This document shows, piece after piece, positions 1 through 8,960 of a stretch of 64,000 nt of DNA; the first letter of the stretch is position 1; every line of letters starts with the position of its first letter. Origin of the DNA: an uncultured Desulfuromonas sp. (lineage in GTDB: Bacteria; Desulfobacterota; Desulfuromonadia; Desulfuromonadales; Desulfuromonadaceae); NCBI RefSeq assembly GCF_963678835.1, contig NZ_OY787470.1:682001-746000 (forward strand), read 5' to 3'. A program made the translations under genes and the position numbers. The notes beneath the pieces are model-generated. The model saw only the letters and a list, made by a program, of their open reading frames with translations. It was not told the origin of the DNA and did not search any database.

Positions 1-109
1 AAGAGATGAGAATTGACTACGTTCAGGGATACATTATTGACAAGCCTTCTCCTCTTACATAAGCAGGGGGGCGGCCAGGCTGAACGTGCTCGGGCCTTAA
101 TTATATAGT

Positions 110-200
110 GTCGGAGCGGCTTCAGCCGCGAATTCCCATCATGAAAAGGATCAATGACCAGAACAATTCGCGAATAAATTCGCTCTTACAGGTGGTCACT
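110..200 (+). repeat. Dispersed repeat family A, copy 1
   Basis: About 85 bp made of two inverted hairpin arms (GGAGCGGCTTCAGCCGCGAA at one end, GCGAATAAATTCGC at the other) around a conserved spacer. Near-identical copies lie at 11354-11436, 15000-15081 and 26059-26140. The copies are in both orientations and none is coding. The arms resemble widespread REP-type palindromes of Proteobacteria. Confidence 0.8.
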
Positions 201-214
201 TCGATGACAAAATT

Positions 215-325
215 AGCAGGGTGTCGAAAACGTTCCATCCGGGGGATTTTTAACAGCGCAGGCCGAAAATGCGATTTCCGCCTTACTCACAACATCAAGG
301 ACTTGAAAAATAGCCCTCGATTAGG
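215..325 (+). repeat. Dispersed repeat family D, copy 1
   Basis: The segment contains the strings CCATCCGGGGGATTTTTAAC and CCGAAAATGCGATTTCCG. These recur in diverged form near 50485-50640, and partly at 59101-59175. It is non-coding and lies in the gap before the first gene. Together with family A it accounts for most of positions 1-384; I see nothing else there. Confidence 0.5.
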
Positions 326-384
326 ATAAACAACTCACCGTTTTCGATGTCAGAATTTTTCACCAAATTTCATCCGTCGTTGTG

Positions 385-1107
385 TTAACCGACCATCCGC
401 TTGCCCATATACGCACCACCGCGCACGTCGCTCCCCACATACTCTTCAACAACCGTCAGTCCGGCATCGGTCATGGCACTGAGGTAGTCCTGGCGAGAAA
501 ACAGGCCGATCTCCACCGATTGTTGATGATACGTCACATCCGTGCCTTGGCCGATCAAGTGGTGAAAGGTCACTTCCACGACATCCGGCTCTTTGAGGCG
601 CACCTGCTCCATGCGCGAAATCTTCAAGTCCGGCTCATCCACGGCGTCGACGACAAGACACTCCTGAAAATCCTCCTTGGTACTCCAGGGCGTGATCAGC
701 GCGATACCGTTGGGGCGCAGTTGTGCGGCAACCCGCTGCATGGACGCGCGCAAATTGGCGACGGTTTTAACGAAGCCGATGGAACCATACAGGCAGATCA
801 TGGCGTCAAAGTCTGCCTTCACATCAAAATCAACCAAATTGCCGCAGTGAAAAGGGAGGTTGGGGAATTTGTTTTCCGCCATCGCCAGCATGTCTTCGCT
901 CAGGTCCAATCCGCTCACCCGGTACTCGTCGGTGAAGTAGGGGATATGTCCGCCGGTTCCACAGGCCAGAATCAGCAGGTCCGACTGCGGGGCAATGCCA
1001 TGTTTGCTCAGCAGTTCCTTTACTTTGGCCGCTTCCGGTGCATATTCTTCATCCTTGACATACAGATCGTCATAGTAGGTGGAGATGGTTTCAAAATCAG
1101 AGTACAT
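385..1107 (-). CDS. Class I SAM-dependent methyltransferase
   Basis: 240-aa cytosolic protein with a class I methyltransferase fold. Motif I is visible as LLILACGTGGH (about residues 42-52), followed by the acidic loop GLDLSEDMLAMA and a post-motif segment FDAMICLYGSIG. The substrate cannot be read from the sequence. I chose the internal ATG at 1107 because a GGAGG sits 7 nt upstream; a longer reading frame upstream has no such site. Neighbours are unrelated small proteins on the other strand, so the gene is probably transcribed alone. The family assignment is sure; the function is open. Confidence 0.85.
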   Translation of the reverse strand: MYSDFETISTYYDDLYVKDEEYAPEAAKVKELLSKHGIAPQSDLLILACGTGGHIPYFTDEYRVSGLDLSEDMLAMAENKFPNLPFHCGNLVDFDVKADFDAMICLYGSIGFVKTVANLRASMQRVAAQLRPNGIALITPWSTKEDFQECLVVDAVDEPDLKISRMEQVRLKEPDVVEVTFHHLIGQGTDVTYHQQSVEIGLFSRQDYLSAMTDAGLTVVEEYVGSDVRGGAYMGKRMVG

Positions 1108-1347
1108 GGCTGAACCTCCGTTGGGCATTGAAACGAAAAGTGCGCTGGGCCTGCCGCCGCACTCTCTGTGCACACAGAAAAAAACAGGCTGTTTTCTCTA
1201 TAGTTATCGGCATAATGGCCGCCGCCTATAAAGAATTCTATTTCACTGTCGATAAGTCGGATAGGGAACCGCTATCGAACCATTAAGAGATTCGCTTTTC
1301 AAGGCAAATGTCATCATTGATTTCTGAACTTCTGTGGAGACCGGCGT

Positions 1348-1854
1348 ATGAATGTCACGACAGCTACATCCGCACAAAATGTTTCATCCACCTACAACCG
1401 TCAGCAAAAAACGTCGACTGAATCGGCCGCAACAACCACAACTCAGGGCGATTCCGTCACCATTTCCGATGAAGCAAGAGCAAAATCGATCGAGCAGGGT
1501 CCCCACTCGCTTGAGGACTACCGCCTGCCGGATTGGTATGCGGATATGCTGCCGCTAACAAAGACAATCGATTTAAGTCAGCAACAGATTGGCACACCTT
1601 ATCGTGAGACGCAGGCTTATGCGTTTTCGCAACTCTCCCAGCAAGATCAGCAGAGCATTCATGACTACAGTGGTAAGCTGTCGACCTTCTTCCATGATGA
1701 AGTGGCCCGTTTGACGGAAGACGGTTCTGCGGATTATGTCCAGATTCGCGATTCTGAAGAATTGCAGCAGGCCGTGATGGCACGTTTTGAATCAGACTCG
1801 AGTGCCAATGCGTTGTTGGAGCGGATGCAAGAACTGGGGCAGATCACCTTATAA
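1348..1854 (+). CDS. Small protein with VTIS-D-EAR motif, function unknown
   Basis: 168 aa, no signal peptide, no membrane segment. The N-terminal 40 residues are Ser/Thr/Gln rich and look disordered, ending in GDSVTISDEARAKS. The rest is predicted helical and polar. The protein is homologous to the one at 16396-16953: both carry the VTIS motif, then a W/F-x-D-x-P-like segment, then LSQQDQQS/LSPDQKED, and both end in a MQELG/MNELG tail. I do not recognise a named family. The VTIS-(S/D)-EAR string is reminiscent of short motifs in FlgM-like and other proteobacterial proteins, but that is weak. A short gap separates it from the next gene, so the two may be co-transcribed. Confidence 0.7.
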   Translation: MNVTTATSAQNVSSTYNRQQKTSTESAATTTTQGDSVTISDEARAKSIEQGPHSLEDYRLPDWYADMLPLTKTIDLSQQQIGTPYRETQAYAFSQLSQQDQQSIHDYSGKLSTFFHDEVARLTEDGSADYVQIRDSEELQQAVMARFESDSSANALLERMQELGQITL

Positions 1855-1930
1855 CACGTACCAGCCCTGTTTTTTCAGCCCCCTGATCAAAAAACGTTTT
1901 CATCATTTCTGAAGATGAAGGAAGAGTATC

Positions 1931-2755
1931 ATGTCCATTTCCGCGATAAACGCCACCTCCGCTCTCTCATCCACGACGGCTTCGCAAAAGGCCGATAAAT
2001 CTGCCGATGATTTTCAAACGGTCTTGGAGAAAATAGTCAACGGGCAGCAAAACACAGCCTCTTCGACAGGCCACACCGTTAACACCCAGGCTGATGTGGC
2101 AAGGGCAGACGAAGCATTCACTGCCTTTATGGCCCCAATTGAGCAACGCTCGACCGTCACCATCGACGGCATAAGCGTGATCACATCAGGCCATAGCCTC
2201 GACCGCAGGGATGGCGTGTCGCTTTTGGAAACCGTTTCCGAGTCGGAAAGCCAAGACTTTTTCTCGCAACTGGCCGCCTGTGCCGAAACACATGAATCGG
2301 AGAGTAACGCCGCCGTCGATGGCGCAGCATCGGTGCAAAATGTTCCGGGCATGACGGTCATTGAATCCATCGCTCTTGGACCTCTACCAGATGGTGTCAA
2401 CTTCACCTATATGGATATCGATCTCTTCAGGCCCGCCGGGCGATGGGCGGAAGGCCCCTTGCTGCTGCAAACCGACAATGAGAGTCAAGATCCGTATTAT
2501 CGCCGAAGAACCGAGGAATACATGGAGGTCGTTGGCGTCGAGCGCCAACTCAAAGAGTCCTACGGTGATGACGTCAAGCTTGTCTATAGCCATACCGATG
2601 ACGGCTACATCATGCTCACACCGGACGATGCCCGCTATAATGAGATGCACAGTGCTGAGGCTGGTGTTCAAACCATTATCAACGAAATAAACAGAGGCTT
2701 TATCAACAAGGATGCCGTGGCGGATATCCTTGCTGACTATGGCTATGTGGTGTAG
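1931..2755 (+). CDS. Hypothetical protein of 274 aa
   Basis: Soluble, acidic protein. It begins with a Ser/Thr/Ala-rich low-complexity stretch (MSISAINATSALSSTTASQK), like the preceding gene and the orphan at 16396, and a GGAAGAG ribosome site precedes its ATG. The C-terminal half (about residues 150-274) is more ordered, with a dense Asp/Glu/Tyr composition and no cysteine pair or membrane segment. It lies 76 bp after the 168-aa gene in the same direction, so a two-gene operon is likely. No family recognised. A GC-rich palindrome (GTGCCGCATTGCGGCAC) directly overlaps its stop codon and may mark the transcript end. Confidence 0.65.
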   Translation: MSISAINATSALSSTTASQKADKSADDFQTVLEKIVNGQQNTASSTGHTVNTQADVARADEAFTAFMAPIEQRSTVTIDGISVITSGHSLDRRDGVSLLETVSESESQDFFSQLAACAETHESESNAAVDGAASVQNVPGMTVIESIALGPLPDGVNFTYMDIDLFRPAGRWAEGPLLLQTDNESQDPYYRRRTEEYMEVVGVERQLKESYGDDVKLVYSHTDDGYIMLTPDDARYNEMHSAEAGVQTIINEINRGFINKDAVADILADYGYVV

Positions 2756-2803
2756 TGCCGCATTGCGGCACGATCCATCACTTTAAACCCACCACACAAA
2801 AAG

Positions 2804-3172
2804 TCAGTTCGTCGTCCCCAGATAAACAACGTAGTCGGTCAGGTTGTCCAGCTCTTCAGCGGTAAAAACCGTGTCAAACGCAGGCATGCCATCAGGCCGT
2901 CCCTGCAGAATCGACTGGCGAATTGCGTCAGGCGTGTTGCCGTAACGAAAATCAGGTCCCTGAAGAGAAGGACCGCCCCGCGAACCCAGACCATTTCCCC
3001 GCGCACCATGACAGGACGCACAGTTTTTATCAAACAGTTGACTCCCTAAGCGCAAGGCCTTCTGTTCCGCAGTCAGTTCTCTATCCTGCTGTTGGCAGCC
3101 CATGAGCAGACTGACGAGCATGATCAGTCCCAAAGCGATGATTTCTGTTCCGGTAATGGGCAGACGTTCCAC
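2804..3172 (-). CDS. Small lipoprotein class I cytochrome c
   Basis: 122 aa. The N-terminus is a lipoprotein-type signal (hydrophobic run, then LLMGC), so the mature protein should be anchored at a membrane, facing the periplasm. One haem site, CASCH, lies at about residues 51-55, and the likely distal Met ligand is in PDGMPAF (about residues 95-101). Length and layout fit a single-haem class I cytochrome of the cytochrome c5/c553 kind, an electron shuttle. I start it at the GTG at 3172, which has AGGAGG 8 nt upstream. The GTG at 3181 touches that site and is unlikely. Its redox partner is not shown by the context. Confidence 0.85.
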   Translation of the reverse strand: MERLPITGTEIIALGLIMLVSLLMGCQQQDRELTAEQKALRLGSQLFDKNCASCHGARGNGLGSRGGPSLQGPDFRYGNTPDAIRQSILQGRPDGMPAFDTVFTAEELDNLTDYVVYLGTTN

Positions 3173-3356
3173 GATGGTCACCTCCTGTTATGAGTACGCA
3201 TCTGACGAAATGATATTTCCGCGCTGTCAGCGTCTAACAGGATAACAAATTGTTGTCATTTCAAAAGGGGTGGGGCAGTGGTGGTTGTTTCGATGGTTAC
3301 GGAACTTTCCGGTGGCGATATCGTTGTTGAGAATGGCTAATGAGTATACTGTTTGA

Positions 3357-3861
3357 ATGCATAAGAGAGAAAAGCGGAAGCCTCCATATGGCGTACAGTT
3401 TATAATAATGAACGTGTGGGGTCGAACAAATCGCCCCAAGTCAGACCCCCAAAGAAAAACGACCGCGCCGATGCGAAAAACTAGCAGACTTGCTGCGTTA
3501 CAGGGATTTGGTCGTGAGCGCAGCAACACAAATGAAAAACAAATATCCGGTTTGTTAATGGAGGTCGGTGCTCCATACAGCAAACGACGCTCGCATGGAA
3601 AGAAATATTTGTCCGAGTTGCTCGAACAGGTAGAGGATGTTCCTGACTCGGTCAAAGAACTATTGGTTTTGAGTCGCGGCAATTTAGAGCTGTTTACCGC
3701 GGTTCAGAAGAAACTGACTGAATCTCTACGCGAAGAGCCCCTTATTCAGGAGCGTGTTGAACATTTGATGAGTATTCCGTAGGTGAGGTCATGGCCCTGA
3801 CTTGGGTCCTGGAGATCGGTGAGACTCCGCGTTTCAAAGATGCACGGCAGGCCATCAAGTA
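3357..3861 (+). pseudogene. IS110-family transposase remnant, frameshifted
   Basis: The reading frame to 3782 encodes a segment typical of the IS110 transposase C-terminal half (SKRRSHGKKYLSELL, then SVKELLVLSRGNLELF, ending VEHLMSIP). Translation continues in another frame just past the stop as VGEVMALTWVLEIGETPRF, which completes the IS110 motif IPGVGxxxALTWxLEIG. A small deletion near 3780 therefore breaks the gene, and a stop at 3861 ends it early, before the usual Cys-Gly-Leu segment. The N-terminal catalytic half is missing or unrecognisable. No terminal repeats were found. It separates the cytochrome gene from the radical SAM operon. Confidence 0.7.
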
Positions 3862-3868
3862 AAAAAAA

Positions 3869-4738
3869 TCAGCAGTTTGTTGCGCATTTTCGAGGCAGCG
3901 CCAGCCCACGGCTTTCTTGAATGGTATCCGCACCAAGCAGACCAACGGCATCAGCGCGGCAGCGGGTACAATGTCTCATCTGGGGCAAGTACTCCTCTGC
4001 CCAGCTACGCAATTCTGCCATGCGCTGACTGTCCGGCTCCGGGATGTCCGCAAACGGCGTGCCCTCATTGGGGAGTAGGGCCATACAGTTGAGAAAGTCG
4101 ACCCCGAGCTCTTTCATGACTGCGGCGATCTCCTGAATGTGAAAATCATTTTTCCCCGGCACAACAACGGTATTGACCTTGACTGTTATACCGTGCTGTT
4201 TCAGAAGCGTGATGGCTGTTATCTGGCGCTCCAACAACAGCTCTGCCGCCAGAGTGCCGCGATAAATCGAGGCTCCATCCTGCACATAAGAATAGAACTC
4301 CTTGACGACCTCTGGCACCACACCGTTAACAGTCACGGTTACATGGGAAACAGATAGATCCACCAACTGCGCGATATAAGGGGCCAGATTCAACCCATTC
4401 GAAGCCAGACAGAGAATTATCTCTGGATAACGCTCCCTGATGAGATGCAATGTTTCCATGGTTTCATCAGGGTTGGCAAATGGGTCGCCCGGCCCGGCAA
4501 TACCTGCCACCGCCAGACGCTGATCCTTTTCCAGCACTTGCTCCAGATAGGCCAGTGCCTGCTGCGGACTCAACACGGTGCTGGTAACACCCGGGCGTGA
4601 TTCATTGACACAATCATACGTGCGATTGCAGTAGTTACATTTAATATTACAGTGCGGCGCCACCGGCAGATGCACCCGGCCGAATTGACCTTTCACCCCC
4701 ACGTTAAAGCAGGGGTGATTGTTTAAATTAATAGCCAT
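3869..4738 (-). CDS. NifB-like radical SAM protein
   Basis: 289 aa, a radical SAM enzyme of the NifB type without a NifX-like domain. The SAM cluster motif is CNIKCNYC (about residues 31-38), followed by the NifB hallmark ESRPGVTS. Other NifB cysteines are kept: HPCF near the N-terminus, LCLASNG in the middle and CTRCRADAVGLLG at the C-terminus. The His-His-Lys stretch that usually follows HPCF in NifB is replaced by VGVKGQ. The start at 4738 has AAGGA 7 nt upstream. It is the last gene of a four-gene minus-strand operon, 10 bp behind the polyferredoxin, and no nitrogenase gene is in view. In NifB the reaction is assembly of an 8-iron carbide cluster; whether that applies here is unknown. Confidence 0.85.
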   Translation of the reverse strand: MAINLNNHPCFNVGVKGQFGRVHLPVAPHCNIKCNYCNRTYDCVNESRPGVTSTVLSPQQALAYLEQVLEKDQRLAVAGIAGPGDPFANPDETMETLHLIRERYPEIILCLASNGLNLAPYIAQLVDLSVSHVTVTVNGVVPEVVKEFYSYVQDGASIYRGTLAAELLLERQITAITLLKQHGITVKVNTVVVPGKNDFHIQEIAAVMKELGVDFLNCMALLPNEGTPFADIPEPDSQRMAELRSWAEEYLPQMRHCTRCRADAVGLLGADTIQESRGLALPRKCATNC

Positions 4739-4748
4739 TTCGCCATCC

Positions 4749-5498
4749 TTAGTCCTTGGTTTTACCACGACCGAATTCAATGGCATTGGTCGGGCAACTC
4801 GGCACACAGTCGCCGCAGTTGGTGCAATTTTCCTCTGCCGGCATGGTTCCCATTGGGCAGGAGCGCAGACATTTTTTGCAGTCATTACACTGGTCGTTTC
4901 TGAAAAAACGAAACAGGGTAACTTTCCGGAATATTTCTAAAAATCCTCCGGCCGGGCAGGCAAAGCGGCACCATAGATTGCTGACCAGTACACCGGCGCT
5001 GACCATGGCAAGCACAACCAAGGTACGGATCATCCATGGATCAGTAGCGTGTTCAAAGGTTAACTGTACCGCCTGAGTGAAATCTCCGGCCGTGCGGATC
5101 GGGATTGCCCAGCGTGGATTGCCCAGTCCGTAGAACAGGTAGATAACCACCAGAATAGCCAGATATTTGCCGTAAGGTGCCACCTTGGCCAGCCAACCTT
5201 TAATGCGTACCTTGAATGGATTCAGAGTGCTGATCAGCTGAGTTGCCAGACCACCAGGACAGAGCCAACCGCAAAAGGCGCGGCCAAACAACAGCACAGC
5301 CAGCGGCAGCAGCAGCCAGAACCCCCAGAAAATACTGGTCCAGCGCCCCATACAGGTGATGACCGGACAACTTTCGCAACTCACGAAAGGAACCGCAAAT
5401 GGACAGCGAAATATCCCATAAAAAGACCATTGTCCCAGCACCAGCAACATGGACGACTGAACCATACGGCGCAACCAGAGGAGTTTATTCTTAAACAT
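4749..5498 (-). CDS. NapH/NosR-type membrane polyferredoxin
   Basis: 249 aa integral membrane iron-sulfur protein. About four membrane spans are visible, with the paired motif GRAFCGWLCPGG (residues 88-99) and its partner NLWCRFACPAGG, the CxxxCP pairs typical of NapH/NosR/CcoG-like proteins. Two ferredoxin-type 4Fe-4S motifs follow at the C-terminus (CNDCKKCLRSCP and CTNCGDCVPSCP). Such proteins carry electrons between the quinone pool and a periplasmic or cytosolic partner. Its ATG overlaps the end of the binding-protein gene by 8 bp, showing tight coupling. In this operon it may feed electrons to the NifB-like enzyme or to an unknown reductase; that is inference. Confidence 0.85.
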   Translation of the reverse strand: MFKNKLLWLRRMVQSSMLLVLGQWSFYGIFRCPFAVPFVSCESCPVITCMGRWTSIFWGFWLLLPLAVLLFGRAFCGWLCPGGLATQLISTLNPFKVRIKGWLAKVAPYGKYLAILVVIYLFYGLGNPRWAIPIRTAGDFTQAVQLTFEHATDPWMIRTLVVLAMVSAGVLVSNLWCRFACPAGGFLEIFRKVTLFRFFRNDQCNDCKKCLRSCPMGTMPAEENCTNCGDCVPSCPTNAIEFGRGKTKD

Positions 5499-6381
5499 CT
5501 TTTACTCCCAGCCTTTCCGTCATTTCCAACCCTTGTGCTGAATAGGCTGAAATGAATCCCTGTTTCGTAAAATAACTCTGTCCTTCAGCAGAACAGATGA
5601 ATTCCACATAATCATCCGCCATTTTACGATTTTGCGCCGACTTCATGACGCCAATGGTAAACGTCAGTGGTGGCGGCGGTTGAAATTGCGCCGGGATGTC
5701 CAGAGTATCAACTTTGCCAGCAAACATCGGCAAATGCACCAGGCGCCGCTCCATGACTGAAACGTCACCCTTACCGGAAATCAGGTCCGGCATAACCATC
5801 TGCACACACGAGCCCTTGACGATGGCGTTGTTCAACGCGGCCTCCTTCACCCCGGCCTTTTTAAGCAACACCAGGCTGGCCGGTCCACCCGGCGTAGAGG
5901 CTTCCGGTGCCAACACCACTTTAACCCCTGGTCGTCCCAGATCCTGAACAGATTGGATATTGGCGGGATTCCCTTTAGGAACCACGAGAACATATTCGGT
6001 AAAACACAGTGGCTTGAAATAAACCATTTTGTCCGCTTTGCGCAGATTCTTCGCCAGATCGAGGACACGTCCGGCAAAAACATCCGTCGTAGCAGATGCC
6101 ATCAGGGATTTGCCCAGAGCGGCGGCAAAGGCTCCAGTGTAGGCAACTTTGGCGCCCGTTCTCTGTTCATAGGCTTTACAGGCGGGGATCAGAGATTCTG
6201 CCAGACCACCGCATGACCATACCTGTAAATCTTGCCCGGAGAATTGGCCACCAGGGTTAGCAGAAGACTGGCCGGCAGCCTGCAACGGTGTCATCATCGC
6301 ACCCAGACCCGCAATGCCGGCCACCTTAAGGAATGACCGCCGTCCGTTATCCGTTTCAGTTTTTCGCGTATCGCTACTCAT
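5491..6381 (-). CDS. Tat-exported periplasmic binding protein, ModA-like
   Basis: 296 aa. The N-terminus carries a twin-arginine signal (GRRSFLKVAGIAG), implying export in folded form, perhaps with a bound ligand. The mature part has the layout of the class II oxyanion-binding family (ModA-like): QVWSCGGLAESLIPACKAY at the start, LVVPKGNP in the hinge region and AEGQSYFTKQGF at the end. No ABC permease or ATPase gene is next to it, which is unusual for a transport component. I use the ATG at 6381 with GGAGAG upstream. It sits 16 bp after the porin gene and overlaps the polyferredoxin gene. The ligand could be an oxyanion or a metal complex. Confidence 0.8.
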   Translation of the reverse strand: MSSDTRKTETDNGRRSFLKVAGIAGLGAMMTPLQAAGQSSANPGGQFSGQDLQVWSCGGLAESLIPACKAYEQRTGAKVAYTGAFAAALGKSLMASATTDVFAGRVLDLAKNLRKADKMVYFKPLCFTEYVLVVPKGNPANIQSVQDLGRPGVKVVLAPEASTPGGPASLVLLKKAGVKEAALNNAIVKGSCVQMVMPDLISGKGDVSVMERRLVHLPMFAGKVDTLDIPAQFQPPPPLTFTIGVMKSAQNRKMADDYVEFICSAEGQSYFTKQGFISAYSAQGLEMTERLGVKDV

Positions 6382-6397
6382 TCGTATCTCTCCAGAG

Positions 6398-7882
6398 CTA
6401 AAAAACAAACTTGAGTTCAAAGTAAAAGAAATCTGCGTCTTTATCCTCAGGGTAGATATTTTCGATCACATCACCACCGAAGGCATGGCCGTAATAGGCG
6501 GTTGCCGCAATGTTCTTCGTCAGATTTAAAATGGCGGTGAGTTCAAGTACGGTGGCAAGATCACGATCCCCATTGCTGGGTCGGCCGATATAGCCAAAGA
6601 CGGGTCCATCATTTTGAGTTGGCCCGGCCCCCATATACCAACGGTCAGCACCCTCACTAAGGCTGAGCAGATGCAGATCGCCGCGCAGAGCAAGTTTCTG
6701 ATGCGGTTTAACAATAATCTGGGCGAAAAGATCGCGGCTGTTCATCATATTGTAGAATGGGAAAAGGGCGTATTTTCTCGCAGTAGGCAGCAGCTGGTAA
6801 AAAGTTCCGTGGGTATGGTCATCAGGATTGTCGTCACCTGATGATGCTGCGTAACCGACGCGCAGCCATGGTTTACCGTAAATACCCATGAACTGGTAAC
6901 CCCCTTCGATACTGTAAGACCAGGCTTTATGGTCCAGTTTGCCCCAGTCTCCATTCTGATATGCGGCCCAGAGCAGGGCGTCAAAAATACCGGAATCGGT
7001 TTTCTTGGTGGCAAGCAGGTGCATGCCATATGTATTGATCGAAATATCACCTTGATTCAGCGTGCTGCCCGCAGGGGTATTATCCACCTTGGCAATGTCG
7101 CGCTCGTCATCATAGTAAAAATAAAAGAACCGCCCCTCGACATTGGGAACCAAGGTGTCGTATTTCATGGTTGCAGTGAATGTCGCCAGATCGATATCGT
7201 TCATGGTTTCATGCGCACTATCGGTAAAACCACCCTCTGTGGGACGGGAAGCCAGGGTCGTCAGGTTGAATACTGGCTGATCGTAAGAGAGCTGCAGGCC
7301 GTCGAAACTACGGCAATATGCTGCCCAACCAAAGGGGCCGATCAGTTTTTCCGACAGTCTGACGTTTTTCAGCCAGTTCACCTTGGGATTCTTATACATC
7401 ACCTCTTTGCCCGCTAAATAGTCAAAGCGGCCCCCTTTAACGGAGATGCCTGAGCCCAAAATATTGGGGAATTCCATAAAAGCCTGGCGAATGATCGTAC
7501 TCTGGCTGTCCTCCTCGTCGTCGTGGAGATAATAGATCGCTCCCAGGCCGAGCGGGCCAGCCGGGGGCGGGGCCATGGCGTCGTCTGGCAGACCAAGCAT
7601 GATGGTATTCTGCGCCTGCACATAAACATTCATCACTGGCGATTTGTAACCCAGGCCGAGACGGCTGCGGGTGAAGAAATAATCGTAGTCATTGTCGGCA
7701 GAAGCGTTCGGAGTGAACCAGTTCCAGTATTCGTAACGGTTCAGTATTTCCACATCAGCGGTGATCCGGCTTTCGGCACCGGTAAAAGTCTTCAGAGTTA
7801 CTTCGGCACTTGCGGTTAACGGTAACAGCAGGACACTGGTTATGAGCGCCAGAAACAGTCCGGCTCGCATCGTCTTTTTCAT
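6398..7882 (-). CDS. Outer-membrane porin, alginate-export (AlgE-like) family
   Basis: 494 aa with a classic Sec signal (MKKTMRAGLFLALITSVLLL, cleavage after ASA). The mature chain is rich in alternating aromatic/polar strands, for example FFYFYYDDE and WLRVGYAASSG, and ends in FYFELKFVF with a C-terminal Phe, as in outer-membrane beta barrels. Length and segments such as YEYWNWFTP and VKGGRFDY match the alginate-export-domain barrels, which in non-alginate bacteria act as general or specific porins. It is the first gene of the porin/binding protein/polyferredoxin/NifB-like operon. No clear promoter or riboswitch could be read in the 550 bp upstream. Confidence 0.8.
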   Translation of the reverse strand: MKKTMRAGLFLALITSVLLLPLTASAEVTLKTFTGAESRITADVEILNRYEYWNWFTPNASADNDYDYFFTRSRLGLGYKSPVMNVYVQAQNTIMLGLPDDAMAPPPAGPLGLGAIYYLHDDEEDSQSTIIRQAFMEFPNILGSGISVKGGRFDYLAGKEVMYKNPKVNWLKNVRLSEKLIGPFGWAAYCRSFDGLQLSYDQPVFNLTTLASRPTEGGFTDSAHETMNDIDLATFTATMKYDTLVPNVEGRFFYFYYDDERDIAKVDNTPAGSTLNQGDISINTYGMHLLATKKTDSGIFDALLWAAYQNGDWGKLDHKAWSYSIEGGYQFMGIYGKPWLRVGYAASSGDDNPDDHTHGTFYQLLPTARKYALFPFYNMMNSRDLFAQIIVKPHQKLALRGDLHLLSLSEGADRWYMGAGPTQNDGPVFGYIGRPSNGDRDLATVLELTAILNLTKNIAATAYYGHAFGGDVIENIYPEDKDADFFYFELKFVF

Positions 7883-8441
7883 GATTTCAACACCTTTTTC
7901 ATATTGGGTTGCTTAATGCTGGTTATGAGCACCAAGCTGTGGCAGAGATGAGTCCAATGGCGTACAGCAGAACCTTTTTAATCTCCGTGTCTTTGCCTCT
8001 TAACTGTTGTTGGAATTACAGCGACAAAGGAGCATAGAAAAGTCTGCTCCCCATAAATTCGTCGGAAAGTATTAGAAATGCTGATAAAAGTCAAATTTCA
8101 ATTATCGATTGTTTTGAATTGTGAAATAGGTGTTTCTTATGATCTGGCGCTGGAGAGAAACTGCATAGTATAAACCACCGACACAGCGCATTTACCGCTA
8201 AACATAGTCTGTTATAAAAAAACACACCATGAGAGCAGGCAAGACAAATCATCTTCGTATTCATCCTGACTGCCGGTTAATACCTGCTTCTGTATTCGCC
8301 ACCGGAGATGAACCCCCTGAATGAGTGCGCAGCTATAAACACTGCTGCGTAAAGAACAATAAATGGCATATCGAATTGATCTTCGAGAAAAAATCTGGAG
8401 AAGTGAGAATGGAGGTTATGACTAAAGTTATCAGCGTAAGC
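7883..8441. other. Gap upstream of porin operon, promoter region expected
   Basis: A 559-bp non-coding stretch, more A+T rich than its neighbours, lies between the porin gene and the IS630 element. It should hold the promoter of the minus-strand operon, but I see no convincing sigma-70 or sigma-54 site and no known riboswitch. A short minus-strand reading frame (to 8277) runs into the IS element. It could be the tail of a gene cut by that insertion, but has no recognisable similarity. Confidence 0.4.
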
Positions 8442-8516
8442 TAGTGCACTGTCACTGCTAAAGATTCGGATAAATTGTGCCGATAAGTCCTCCAAAATCT
8501 TTTTGGAGGAGAAACC

Positions 8517-8960
8517 ATGGTCAAAAAATATATCGTCCGCCTGTCGGATCAAGAACGTCAACACTTAGAGGAAATCGTCAAGCGTCTAAAAGGGTCGTCA
8601 CAGAAGGTACGGCGAGCCAACATTCTTCTTAAAGCGAATGTAGACGGAGCCAATTGGAACGATGCCAAAATCGCCGAAGCCCTGTCTTGCCGTACCCGCA
8701 CAGTTGAAAATCTCAGAAAAAGATTTGTTCTGGAGGGCTTTGATTCAGTGCTGAATCGTAAAAAACGCGAAACACCTCCCATTGCAAAGAAACTTGACGG
8801 GAAACAGGAAGCTGAAATCATCGCGTTACGTTTGGGGCCGGCTCCCAGCGGCTTTGCCAACTGGTCGTTACGCCTTTTAGCTGAGCGCGTCGTGGAGCTT
8901 GGAATCGTTGAATCGATCAGCCATGAAACGTTACGTAGAACGTTAAAAAGGGGGGCATGA
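8517..8960 (+). CDS. IS630-family transposase, N-terminal part (orfA)
   Basis: 147 aa, the DNA-binding half of the transposase. It has a helix-turn-helix region (NDAKIAEALSCRTRTVENLRK-like, about residues 46-68) followed by a second winged-helix segment (GFANWSLRLLAERVVE) that binds the element ends. It lacks the DDE residues, which are in the next frame. Its stop overlaps the start of orfB (ATGA at 8957-8960). In this family the two parts may be joined by frameshifting or translated by coupling. A ribosome site GGAGGAG lies just upstream of the ATG. Confidence 0.9.
   Translation: MVKKYIVRLSDQERQHLEEIVKRLKGSSQKVRRANILLKANVDGANWNDAKIAEALSCRTRTVENLRKRFVLEGFDSVLNRKKRETPPIAKKLDGKQEAEIIALRLGPAPSGFANWSLRLLAERVVELGIVESISHETLRRTLKRGA

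Noticed and set aside
385..1113. Plus-strand open frame opposite the methyltransferase
   Set aside because: It is antisense to a gene with clear methyltransferase motifs and has no family features.
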